From positions 64,018,867 to 64,082,866 of the forward strand of contig OY776130.1 in NCBI GenBank assembly GCA_963675135.1: a stretch of 64,000 nucleotides of DNA, read 5' to 3'. A model generated the notes under the pieces. It was not told the origin of the DNA and did not search any database. It was given only the letters and a program-made list of their open reading frames with translations. The translations under genes were made by a program, and so were the position numbers. Source of the stretch: Galeopsis tetrahit (Eukaryota; Streptophyta; Magnoliopsida; Lamiales; Lamiaceae). Shown in pieces: positions 1-11,600 of the stretch (its first letter is position 1; each line of letters begins with the position of its first letter).

Positions 1-233
1 AATTTGGATCGACATTTTGATTATATATCCAGATTCTGGTACGTATTCACTTCGTGTCTATTGAATCATATGCAGTCATTGTTGTTAATCTAAATTTAAA
101 ATCGCATCTCACCTTGTAAAATTTTTATTCTGTTTTGTCGTTATTGCATTTTATGTTCCGTATTTTGGTACATCAATTAATCGTTTTTTCAATGTTTTTG
201 CATTGTACAGGCCGTCTATATCGTGCTTTGACA

Positions 234-2682
234 ATGGAGTACATAATTTTCTGCAAGGTTGATTTCAATGGGAAGAACAAGTTGATTCGATTGACAGAAT
301 CATCACCATTTGCAGATTTGTTGGCTGAAATAACAAATATGCGTCCTGTAACTTCTCAAGGTAATCTATCGATTGCCTATTCGGTTTCCAGCCTCAATAA
401 CATATGTATAGAATCTGATTCCGACTTGAATGGTATGGTAGAATTTTGTCAGGCTACTTCCGAAAAAATAGTTAATATATCAGTTATCGTTAGTAACCAA
501 GTCCCATTGTCCAGTGAAATGGTTGAGTCTTCAAATGCCAATGACTATCTAGTAACTGAACAATTACATGTCAGTCCCTCCTTCGTAGTACAGAATACCT
601 TATCAAATCATTCAAGAAATTCTGATGAAGAATACCATCATAGAATAGATTTTGAGGGAATTGGTAGTATACCTAGTTTTGATATATGTCCAGTTGAAAA
701 AAAAAAGTCATATTTATCCGATCATTGGGTTAATATAATGGAAGGTGGTGTGGGTACATTTTTTGTTGGGGGCGCCCCTGAATTTAGGAAAGAGTTGATT
801 AAATACTCTACTAAACTCAACTTTAAGTACAAGTATAAAAAGAATTCCCCTAGGTATGTATATGTTGTGTGCAATGAGACATCAACACTCAACTGCACAT
901 GGTTCATCAAGGCCAAGAAAACTCCGATCCTATGAATAGCTGCTTTGTCATTGATAAAGCGAATCTAGTACATAATTGTGTTGGCAACCTACTTCGTGAA
1001 AAAAGGAACAGGTTTGGACCGAAAATAGTTAAGGAACTTGTTATCGATTCTGTCAAAGCCAATCCTACTGTGTCTGTGAAGGATGTAACCCACCATGTAA
1101 ATGAGGGATACGGTTTTGCACTGCCTTACTGGAAGGTGTGGCGTGGAATAGAAGCAGCAAGAGATGATATATTTGGTAGTTATGATGAATCTTATGACCA
1201 ATTGCGTTGGTATTGTGAGGCAGTGAAGCGTACGAACCCCGGAAGTATAGTAGACCTAGAGAAGAATGACACAACCAACCGATTTGAGCGTATTTTTGTT
1301 TCATTTAATGCATGCAAGGAGGGTTTTAAAAAATGCAGGCCAATGTTATTCATAGATGGCACATTTATGAAGGGTAGGTCAAAGGGGGTGTTGCTTGCGG
1401 CCACTGCAAAGGATGGAAATAACGGTAACATATTCCTTCTCATTTCATTTCAACTATCTATTGTTTCATTTCAAATGATCGGGTTAATACTCTTTTTTTC
1501 AGAATTATAGTTGTCAAACGAATCACAGTTTTCATTGCATTTCCTTATATTATAATTTCAGTTTTATATATCTTCCATTATGCTGTTCTTTATCCAGGCC
1601 TTTTCCCCGTTGCATTTGCTGTAGTATCTGCTGAGAATAGGAACAACTGGGCATGGTTCTTAACCAAGTTGCGTGATCTTATCATTCATGAAAAGAAGAT
1701 CATTTACATATCAGACAGGAATCTGGGTTTGTTGTCAGCTTTTTATGATGTCTGGAATGATCCTGCCCACTTCTACTGCTTGTATCATCTACTTTTAAAT
1801 CTTAGAGGCAGATTTGGTGGAGGTTGGAACACCCAACACCGTGATAACATGGCTGATCTATTCAAGCAATGTGCATATGCTCCAACCATCACTGTTTTTA
1901 AAGAGAAACTTGAGGTTTTTAAAACAGTAGGTGGTCAGATTGCAGAGCAATGGCTTGAAGACATGCCATACAAACAGTGGGCAGTTGCATATTCACCTCA
2001 CATCAAGCGATATGGTGAAATGACGTCTAATGCAGCTGAGTCTTTTAACATGTGGATTAGCGAGGCTAGAGGTCTTCCAATTACCTATATGGTAGACTCT
2101 ATTAGGAAAAAGATATCACAGTGGTTTGTAGACAGACGTGAAAAATCTAATAAATGGACCGGGTTGCTTGTTCCTAGCAAGGAAGATCGGTGGAACGAGC
2201 TTGGAAACATCAGTGCAGCGTGGGGTGTTTCAATTTATCCTAATGGTCAGTTTGAGGTTCGGTCACGGACGTCTGTCACAGTTGATTTGGAGTGCAAAAT
2301 ATGTACTTGTTTTCAATGGCAGATCACAGGATTTCCGTGCGCACATGTTGTTGCTGTTATTAAGAAGCATTGTAATTCCATGTCCAACCTCATTGAGGAC
2401 TGTTTCTTTACATCCACGTACAAGCAATGTTATGAAGAAGATTTAATTCATGTGCTAGAGACAGAACGTTTTGAATTTGCTACTGAGTCCAGCCCTGAAA
2501 AAATACTACCACCCATATTAAACAAACCCCCTGGCAGACCCAAACAAAAGAGAATCACTTCATACGGAGAATTTCGTAAGGTCAAGGCTACCACTTGCAA
2601 GCGATGTGGAAGGACAGGTCGACATGATCCATTAACATGTGCTGCTGTTTTTGGAACGGACAAGACAAACATTCAGAGTTAG
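234..2682 (+). pseudogene. MULE (mudrA-like) transposase with a frameshift
   Basis: The start chosen is the ATG at 234, just after a likely 3' splice site (TTGTACAG, ending at 210) of a 5' leader intron. The N-terminal 85 residues look like the PB1-like domain of many plant MULE transposases. A MuDR-type DNA-binding domain follows (about 740-980). The frame breaks between about 899 and 935: CTWFIKAKK is in one frame and SCFVIDKANLVHNC in the next. The DDE core has FIDGTF (first Asp, about 1352), a phase-1 intron at 1425-1597 (GTAACA...TATCCAG), SDRNLGL (second Asp, about 1714) and NAAESFN (Glu, about 2038). A SWIM zinc finger (CTC...CAH) is at 2301-2346. The C-terminal knuckle is CX2CX5HX4C, one residue longer than the usual form. 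The product would bind element ends and catalyse cut-and-paste transposition. The single frameshift could be a true mutation or a sequencing error. Confidence 0.88.
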
Positions 2683-3858
2683 TCAAACACAATATTTCAT
2701 TGTGTAATTTGATTTGTAATTCTCTGTTTTTTTCCAAGTCCTTTACGATATATTAATTCCACTACCTTAAGTCGATGTGTACTGAGTTTTATAATCTGAC
2801 ATGCTTTATGAACATAAGATTTCTATAATTATCTATTTTTATTCTATTTGCTTATTTTTCCCTCATATTTCCAGGATTTGCAATATTGTCCAATTTTCTG
2901 TTTTTCTGGGTTTGTGTAGTAGAATATCAAACCTTAATAAAATGTACGGTTCAGATCATATGCCATATTGCATGTATAATGCAATTACCTGGTAGTATTC
3001 ACCACACAGTGCATACTGAACACTTAAGCATATATTACAATCATAGGTCCTGTTCTACTACCCATCATGCATATAATACTTTTAAACTCGACCTGCTCCT
3101 GTGTTCAGTATTCAACACCATATAAATTTGATCCAATGAATTTTTATATGTTATTATCCTAATCTCCATATGTATCTTCACCAGCATGATGTGTATTTCC
3201 ATGCATATGGCCCATCTACATAGTGTGGTGAATGCATTCCCACCCATGCTTACCCTATCTATGCACTTCGTAGTCCATATACTTATTACTTCTCATATGC
3301 CTGACTTTTTCTCAATAACTAATCCGTTTACACCAATATTAATAATTTTTATTATTTTATGATCCAAATAATTTTAATATGTTATTAAAATAATCTTCAT
3401 ATGTAACTTCAACAGCATGATGTGCCTTTCCAAGCATATGGCCCATCTGCATAGTTCCAGCAATCATCATCAACCATGCACTTCGTAGTTCATATATTGA
3501 GTATTTCTCATATGCATTAACCGTTCTCAATCACTAATCGGTTTACAACAATATTAATGTTAATTGTTGAATGTCCAATGAAAGGTCCATAGGAAATAAA
3601 TAATATTAGTTAATACAGTTAATTATTAATATACCCCACACGTTTTCAAAATCCATTATGTGTAAAAATAATGGGTAGTTAAAAACCCTAAAAAAACTGC
3701 CCTCCATTGTTCCCACTATGAACGTGTCCACTATACTTTTAACGTTTCTCCCCCAATTATTAACATTTATAATCTTTAAATTTCAGTTTAACTATTAATA
3801 GACACTACAATCATTTTAATTCACTACATCTCATTGACAAAAAACACATCATACCAAT
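2683..3858. other. AT-rich spacer between transposase and first F-box gene, with a two-copy direct repeat
   Basis: No convincing coding region. Two degenerate direct copies with a 231-bp period lie at about 3137-3367 and 3368-3560. Shared blocks are CAGCATGATGTG (3182 and 3413), CATATGGCCCATCT, GCACTTCGTAGT and CAATATTAAT. The remainder is AT-rich and would contain the promoter of the F-box gene that follows. Confidence 0.6.
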
Positions 3859-4968
3859 ATGCAGAATTTTAGAATGATAGAATTTCTTCCTGACGAAATC
3901 ACTATTAATATTCTTTTGTTCCTTTTTCCACAAGTCCTATGTAGATATAAAACAATATTTATAGTATGGAACTCAGTAATATGTTCTAAGTGGTTTGTAG
4001 AAGCACATCTCTTCAATATGAAAGCGGGTAATCATTTTCGTTTTATACACAAGTACCATGTTTCTAGCCCACCCATATCTTATGAATTAAAAATTAGTAA
4101 GGGATCTAGTTACGTTTGCAGGAAAATAGCAAAGAACGATGAAGAATTCTCGGTATTGGGTAGCTATAATGGTCTAGTATTATTCTGCAATACTAATGAC
4201 CAATATACTATTAATAACCCCACTACTAAACAATATATAATTGTTCCAAATATGCTGATATCATTTCCCAAGGGACATGATGTGGCTTGGGTTTATTTTG
4301 GGTTTGGGTATGAAAAAAATTCCAATGATTACATCATAATGAGAATTGCATATTTTTTGGATGAAACTGGTGGGTTGACCGAGGTTAGTATTTTCTCACT
4401 TAATTCTAAATTGTGGTCAAAACTTTCTTCATTCCCTTTTGATCATTACCCATCTGGAAATGCCTATTTTGTATGTAATCTCTTTCATTGGTATTTAAAT
4501 TTTGGCCGTGGTGTTCATAAATTGGCCACATTTGATATAAATAGTGGTATTTATTCATTAATTGTCATTCCAAAGTTTAATTTTCACTCATTTAATGTAC
4601 AAGTCCAGGGTTTGGATGACAATACAATTGGAGTCTACTGTAGTAGTGTAAAATCAGTGGAAGGTCGTTTTTATAGTAAATTCGTGTTTCAGATGCATAT
4701 ACTACATTACTCACAAGAAATTCCTACATGGACTAGTATTATGATCTTCAGAAGAACCCTAGTACCAAACAAATATCATATAACCCCAATCTCATTCATG
4801 AACTCCGCTAGAACAAAAATACTATTCCTCGCTCTACCATGGGGAGACTACTATTGCTATGATACGATTGCCAAGACGTTTCAACTCAGTGAAGAATATG
4901 AAATGACATACGGCGTTCAACATGCATATAAGTATATCCAGAGTCTTGTAGATCCAAGAATGTGTTAA
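3859..4968 (+). CDS. F-box protein with FBA-like C-terminal region (copy 1)
   Basis: Intact single-exon ORF of 369 residues. The F-box is at residues 8-50 (FLPDEITINILLFLF..., then W and the WFVEAHLF end) and should bind SKP1 in an SCF ubiquitin ligase. The rest resembles the F-box-associated interaction domain of plant F-box proteins, with the usual SYNGLVLFCN block near residue 95 and GFGYEKNSNDYIIMRI near residue 155. It would be a substrate receptor; the substrate cannot be predicted. The protein aligns along its whole length with the F-box protein encoded at 5584-6684 (for example GSYNGLV.., NPPT/NPCT, SARTKILF / TARTQLMF), so the two are diverged duplicates. It lies between a MULE transposase and a MULE Ulp1-like gene, and may be element cargo. 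No lesions seen. Confidence 0.85.
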   Translation: MQNFRMIEFLPDEITINILLFLFPQVLCRYKTIFIVWNSVICSKWFVEAHLFNMKAGNHFRFIHKYHVSSPPISYELKISKGSSYVCRKIAKNDEEFSVLGSYNGLVLFCNTNDQYTINNPTTKQYIIVPNMLISFPKGHDVAWVYFGFGYEKNSNDYIIMRIAYFLDETGGLTEVSIFSLNSKLWSKLSSFPFDHYPSGNAYFVCNLFHWYLNFGRGVHKLATFDINSGIYSLIVIPKFNFHSFNVQVQGLDDNTIGVYCSSVKSVEGRFYSKFVFQMHILHYSQEIPTWTSIMIFRRTLVPNKYHITPISFMNSARTKILFLALPWGDYYCYDTIAKTFQLSEEYEMTYGVQHAYKYIQSLVDPRMC

Positions 4969-5583
4969 TTATATTAAAATAGTTGCACGTTTTTTAAGAT
5001 GTTTTTGACTATTTTTGTGTTATTTATTGTAATAGTGGACTTATTAAGCAATAGTCTCATTATTAATTTTAGTTGTTAGTTTCCATTTAATTTTAAATTT
5101 ATTACTTTACACCATCAGTTTTTATAATTTATATTGATTTGCAAAACATATGCTCTGTACCACATGCATAAAATCAACAAAACACTAAACATTACATGAG
5201 TTTATAAAATTAACATAAATAAAAAAAAATTAAAAAAAACGAATTAATGCACCGAATTGTTTTAATTTGTTATTCATTCAAACGTATTATATTATATTGT
5301 ATATTACAACATAAAACATATGATAAATAAAAAAACATATATATAGTTGATGGATAGATTTCCTTAATTTATTTCAAATTAATGTATTGCATGGCCTCGT
5401 AAACCGCTTCCATTAAATCCAGATTAGACACCTCCATTTAAATAAGCAATGATGGAAGTTGAAAGGTTTTGATTTTGTATTGTGCCTCTTCACATTGTAT
5501 TTATTAGTTATCTCTCTCAAATCTATACATTTTCTCAATCTTCTTCATTAAGTTATCAAAACTTAATTTCTCATCCATAAACA
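4969..5583. other. AT-rich intergenic spacer and promoter of second F-box gene
   Basis: No ORF of interest. The last 100 bases before the ATG are pyrimidine-rich (ATCTCTCTCAAATC, TTTCTCATCC), as in a plant 5' leader. No repeat shared with the array after the second F-box gene was seen. Confidence 0.5.
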
Positions 5584-6684
5584 ATGAACAGCCAGGCAAC
5601 CGACATGTTCATCCCCTCTGAAATCAAAGACAAATTTCTTGAATCACTAGATCCAAAACCACTTTCCCGTTTTAAATGTGTTGACAGGTACTGGAATCAG
5701 TTAATATCCTCCAAAGCTTTCGTCGATTCTCAACTGATTCGTGCAAAAAATAAGCAAAGGTACTCATTTTTACACAAGAATCAGGTGTCTAACCCACCTG
5801 TGTGTTACCTGCCTGTGGGGTATGGAAGGTCTGGTATGAGGCGATATATTAAGCAAGAGTCAGACGATTTTGAGATTCTCGGATCGTATAACGGGTTAGT
5901 TCTCATCTGTAATATTGATGATGATTTTATTTTGTCAAACCCATGTACGAATCAACAAATCGTTTTACCCCCTGTTCCAGAAATCCTAAGACTTAATTTA
6001 GGAGAAGAGTGTGCTTTTTTTGGTCTTGGATATGATGACATGCAAGATAATTTTTTGATTATGCGACTTTCTCGTTTTTTGCAATTAGAAGGGTACACTT
6101 CGTTAGTTATGTTGTACTCTCGAAATCTTAATACCTGGTTTTCACTACCCCCATTTCCAAGTGTAAACCCTCCTTCTGAAAATGCATTTTATGTTGGGGG
6201 TCTTTTTCATTGGAAAGTACAAACCTGGAATGATCATGCAATTGTTACTTTTGATTGCAAATCCCAACTCTATGATCAATTTGATGTGCCTGCTTTTATT
6301 CTTCAACCCTGGACTTGTAAGATGGAGGGGCTTGACGACAACACCGTAGCTATATATGCTGATCGACTTTCTGTGGATGAGTTTGGTGTCTGTCGTTATT
6401 TTAATGAAGTGCATCTTCTGCATTATTCCAATGGTGCTAGAACTTGGTCTAGGTTTACAATCTTCAAGGAGGAAAATTTGCCAGCTCGTTTTGCACTAGA
6501 GCCAATCTGTTTCTTGAACACCGCTAGGACCCAATTAATGTTTAGTGTTAAGCCCTACAGTACGTTTTTCTCGTATGACATTATCTCAAGGAACTTTGAA
6601 AGGATGGAGGGCATTGAATCGTGGCCAGGGTGTGCAAAATCATACAAGTATATAGAGACTCTTGTATCACCTCAACGCAATTAA
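5584..6684 (+). CDS. F-box protein with FBA-like C-terminal region (copy 2)
   Basis: Intact single-exon ORF of 366 residues starting at the ATG at 5584. The F-box (residues 9-52) reads FIPSEIKDKFLESLDPKPLS, then RFKCVDRYWNQLI and AFVDSQLI. The FBA-like body follows, with GSYNGLVLICN near residue 100, FFGLGYDD near 145 and WSRFTIF near 285. The predicted role is substrate recognition in an SCF E3 ligase. It is the diverged paralogue of the gene at 3859-4968. The stop codon sits within a few bases of the first unit of a five-copy tandem repeat, so every transcript 3' end must be chosen inside the array. The open frame at this distance from its paralogue suggests selection on at least one copy for some time. 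Confidence 0.87.
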   Translation: MNSQATDMFIPSEIKDKFLESLDPKPLSRFKCVDRYWNQLISSKAFVDSQLIRAKNKQRYSFLHKNQVSNPPVCYLPVGYGRSGMRRYIKQESDDFEILGSYNGLVLICNIDDDFILSNPCTNQQIVLPPVPEILRLNLGEECAFFGLGYDDMQDNFLIMRLSRFLQLEGYTSLVMLYSRNLNTWFSLPPFPSVNPPSENAFYVGGLFHWKVQTWNDHAIVTFDCKSQLYDQFDVPAFILQPWTCKMEGLDDNTVAIYADRLSVDEFGVCRYFNEVHLLHYSNGARTWSRFTIFKEENLPARFALEPICFLNTARTQLMFSVKPYSTFFSYDIISRNFERMEGIESWPGCAKSYKYIETLVSPQRN

Positions 6685-8190
6685 ATTGCATAGTGTAGAT
6701 CATAGTACATATATTTTAGTTTATGGTATGCTGATGTATCTTGAATATACTTATATTTATTGGATATGTAAATTCACTTTGCTTTTGTTCTTCCCAAGTT
6801 GAGATACATGATGTGATGGTTTTAGTTTTTATTTTTGTAATACATCTAATCTAAATCATTTTGATATTCTAATCTTGTGTTATTTTATCTTTATTTTTTA
6901 TCGTATTTTAGAATAGAAACGAATCGATGTAATGTTATGTATTAACTGTGCATATGACTATTACACCATAGTGCATAACGAATGCATATTGAATCGTGCA
7001 GATCATAGTACATATATTCTAGTTTATGGTATCTTGATGTATCTTGAGTATACTTATATTTATTGGGTATGTAAATTCACTGTTTTTTTTATCTTCACAA
7101 GTTGAGATACATGATGTGATGTTGTTAGTTTTTATGTGTGTAATACATCTAATCTAAATCATTTTGATAGAATAATTTTGTATTATTTTATTTATACTTT
7201 TGACCGTATATTAGAATAGAAACGAATCGATGCAATATTATGTATTAACTGTTCATATGACACCCTCATGCAAAAGGAATGCATATTGCATATTGTAGAT
7301 CATAGTACATATATTTTAGTTTATGGTATCTTGATGTATCTTCAATATACTTATATTTATTGGGTATGTAAATTCATTGCTTTTTTGTTCTTCCCAAGTT
7401 TAGATACATGATGTGATGTTGTTAGTTTCTATTTTTGTAATACATCTAATCTAAATCATTTTGATATGCTAATCTTGTGTTATTTTATTTTTAGTTTTGA
7501 CCGTATATTAGAATAGAAACCAACCGATTCAATGTTATGTATTAACTGTGCATCTGACTTGATCGTGCAAAACGAATGCATATTGCATATTGTAGATCAT
7601 AGTACATATATTTTAGTTTATGGTATCTTGATGTATCTTCAATATACTTATATTTATTGGGTATGTAAATTCATTGTTTTTTTGTTCTTCCCAAGTTTAG
7701 ATACATGATGTGATGTTGTTAGTTTCTATTTTTGTAATACATCTAATCTAAATCATTTTAATATGCTAATCTTGTGTTATTTTATTTTTAGTTTTGACCG
7801 TATATTAGAATATAAACCAATCGATTCAATGTTATGTATTAACCGTGCATCTGACTTGATCGTGCAAAACGAATGCATATTGCATAGTGTAGATCATAGT
7901 ACATATATCTTAGTTTATTGTATCTTGATGTATCTTCAATATACTTATATTTATTGGGTATGTAAATTCACGGTTTTTTTGTTCTTCCCAAGTTGAGATA
8001 CATGATGTGATTTTGTTCGTTTTTATTTTTGTAATACATCTAATCTAAATCATTTTGATATGCTAATCTTGTGTTATTTTATTTGTAGTTTTGACCGTAT
8101 ATTAGAATAGAAACCAATCGATTCAATGTTATGTATTAACTGTGCATATGCCTTGATCGTGCAAAACGAAGGCATATGGTATACTGCCAT
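6685..8190. repeat. Five-copy tandem repeat, unit about 297 bp
   Basis: The anchor AGATCATAGTACATAT occurs at 6698, 7000, 7298, 7594 and 7891, giving spacings of 302, 298, 296 and 297 bases. Each unit also holds TATTTATTGG, a T-run with TTCTTCCCAAGTT or a variant, GATACATGATGTGAT, TAATACATCTAATCTAAATC, CCGTATATTAGAATA and TGTTATGTATTAAC. The array opens immediately after the F-box stop and ends near 8187. Units 3, 4 and 5 look closer to each other than to units 1 and 2. No long ORF is conserved across units; the one 77-residue frame at 7763-7996 is incidental. Confidence 0.93.
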
Positions 8191-8675
8191 AACTAATGTA
8201 TATGTTACATTGAGCTCTAACTTAATTTACATCAATTAATTGTTCATTATAGTAGTTTACAAACTTATTTATGGTAGTTCTTTAAATGGATTTTGTTGAC
8301 TATAATAGTAATAATTTGATTTATGGAAGTTCATTACAAACGTATTTTTTATGTATGTGAATCTCAGTAATCAAAATCTATACTAGTGACCCTATCTTTA
8401 TAACAAATACAATCATATATTTGTTACAAATGTCACATTTAGGAAAAAAGACTTATTCTCACAAAGTACATAAAATATAAATCCAAAAAACCATATTATA
8501 TCTCAAAAGAAAGCTGCCAATTCATGAGTAATGAAGATGGCTAATAGTTTAACTAGTTTCCAAAAATAACATCTTAATCTTTATCCAAAAGAAACATAAA
8601 TACGTAAACAGTTTAGCAAAATGCGATTTGTAGTAAGTAGCAAAGCTTAAATAGTCTAAACTTCCACACATGTAG
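8188..8675. other. AT-rich spacer between tandem array and the 3' end of the Ulp1-like gene
   Basis: No coding signal. It probably contains the 3' untranslated region of the minus-strand protease gene. Confidence 0.4.
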
Positions 8676-11600
8676 TTAATCAAAACTCATATGCATTGGG
8701 TCAACGAAAGATTCTACGATTCTAGCTCGCATTGTGCTTGACGCCAGTTTGCCAAATTCACCCGACTGCGGATCTTCACTTTTATAAATATATTCGATTT
8801 CCTTGCAAACTATTACACCACAGTCTACTGATTCCGATCCCTGTCTCCAAGTATCAGCTGGAATTGGGTATTTGAACGGCATTTTTAAGAAGGGATGGTT
8901 ATGCTGCTTTGCTTTGAACAGGGTGACCAATTTTGCATCTACATACTTCACCTAGAATTATTTTACAAAATAAAAAAAATCAACAATCCTTACAATTATT
9001 ATCAATGATAAATTAAGTAATTCCAAAAAAAAAACAATGTCATATTCGATGAACTTACCACATTTAAGGACTCCATCAAGCATGTATCCTCATGCGCCTT
9101 TGTTCTTGGGGGAAGTGAGTTGTAAAATGTCCATTCCCTCGTGGTCAGATCAAGTTTGAGAAGTGTCAAATGGTCCACTGCTTTTGAACCACTCGATGAA
9201 CCCATTGCACATACATTGATTGGAAAAAAAAGATGCTTTTGTCTAAGCTATCCTCAATAACTTTGTCTACAAGGGTGTAGAAAGACTTTTGTTTTGAAAT
9301 GTTTCGATTGGTGATCATTGCCTACAAAATAAGCGATCACAACAAAATTATATATAATTCTTCACTTAACAGAACAAATAAATAATCTTCATGAAATAGT
9401 CAGAGGATTTTATAAAATACCCAGCACGTAGAAGTAAACACCCTCACTCTTCTAGATTCTGGCCTTGATGTGAATAGAACAGATCGCAATATATCAGCCC
9501 ATGCATTGATTACCTAAATGTATGCACAGTGTTATCATATAAATATATACAATCAATAAAACATATATATATATTATGTAGTATACCTGACTTGTAATGA
9601 GACCATTATTTAAAATGTCAATCAGCATCTGTACTGACACATCAGCTAGTGGTATATCAGCGTGCCAAACAATGCAACTGCACCATTCACAAAATTCACA
9701 ACTCAATATATATATATACTAAATCATATTAGAAAAGAATTACGTACTATAAACTATTTACTTACTGTGGACCATTGGTCTTTAGCTCTTCGAATATCTG
9801 GTCTCTAACATACTTAGAACACTTCCTCACAGTTGACAATTTATTGTTGAACGGATACTTGACCACTCCTTTAGGTTTGTTATCCAACTCTACATTCTTT
9901 GATGCATCATCATCGTCATCGTTGATTTCATGGAACACTACAAGCTCTTTTGTCATTGGTTGAGGAGATATCATCATTGGTTTACGATCATCTGTTATCG
10001 TTCGACCCTTAATTCTCTCAACTAATGAACTTGGCGATATATACATGGTCTTCTTCTTCACTGGCCGTTTAGGTGTCTTTAACACTTCCTCATTTAATTC
10101 TTCCACATGCATATTTTCCTTATCAACAGATTGTTCAATGATCGTTTGCTCTGCGTTACTGTCAAAATCCCCTTGAAAAACATCCTCATCAATCAATGTT
10201 TTTGAACAAAATTCAGATGTAATTTCTAGGTTCCTACTCAATCTTTGATTCTCAGCTTTCAGGCTTATGATGACATCGTCCTTAATTTGTGATTGTTTTT
10301 CGAACCTTGCAGCCACATCTTCAAATTCCTTCTTCATCTTATTCAACTCAGAAGCAGATTCCTCAATCCTTTTAGCATACTGATCATTTTCTGTCCTCAA
10401 CTTTTGAATTTCTACATCCTTTTCCATCAGTTCTTTATCACAGCGTACTCTCACATCTAGTATCTTTTTCTGCAGAATTCCTATTTCAACCACATAATTA
10501 TCAACTCTTGTAGGCTGATTAACATCACTGACAGGTGCATCGATCTTATCTTCTGAATTAACTGTTTTGTCTAAAGCAATATTGCCTTCTTCCGTATCCT
10601 TCAGATTACAATCTACATCGGCTGCTTTCAGATCACCAACATTCACAGTTTCACCATTGATTTCCTTACAAACCTTCATAACTGGATCCTCAATGTCAAG
10701 CCCAATATCGAATGATGGGCACTCAACCGTAAAGCTCTTCTTTGCTCCTGAACTGGATCCAACTTCGAACACTTTTGATGATGAATTCTGGAAAATATCA
10801 CTCTGCCCCACCGCTACATTCATCTCTGTCTGCAATTCATTTGTTGACTTTGCCATACCAGATGACAGCTTTCCATCAGTAGCAGGCGTTCTAGTTCCTC
10901 CTAACCCTGAGATGGTTTCTTCACATCTAAAACGACGAACTTCTGAGAGCTGTTCCTTTTCATCAGTCGTAGGTTTAGGCTCCTCCGTGAAAACCTTATA
11001 TTCCATAAAAGAACAATAACAAATCAATTATATGATCATAGTATAATAACAATTTAAGTATATGATGAAATCTTTACCCTTGTTCTGCGAGTCAGTTTAT
11101 CATTTACGATTGCACCATGCACTTTAGTGGTATCCCATTTGAGGAACCGAGGAAAAGCAGATGGATTGTGTGGTTTAACAATCCTTGTATGCTCGCATAA
11201 CCAGAACTAAAAAACATAACTAGTTCATTTAAACAATGTATAAATACATTAAACCAACATAAACCAAACAATAGTTTTAAGAATTAATAATTGAAATAAT
11301 TTTACCGGCAACAACATAGCACACCCACCGGACTTTAGATGTTTGCTTCTTTTTAGTTGACTTTTCAATTGATCAACTATGAATGTACTCCAGTCGTATC
11401 TGCAAATCTCTGAGATGTTTTCCAGGTAATGTGTCAAATGCCATGGTACAGCTGAGCTCCTAACTGGACAGAGAAGAGCAACCAGCAGATAACAACAAAG
11501 TAATCTAGCCACATCGCGATTGGCTTCATCGTACTGTTGTATCACAACCTCCTTTAACTTTAAAAGGACAGGCTGTTTATACAGAGAGTTATATTGTCTT

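Noticed and set aside
6685..8190. CRISPR-like reading of the regular 297-base array
   Set aside because: Units are long, diverged and lack unique spacers; the genome is eukaryotic.
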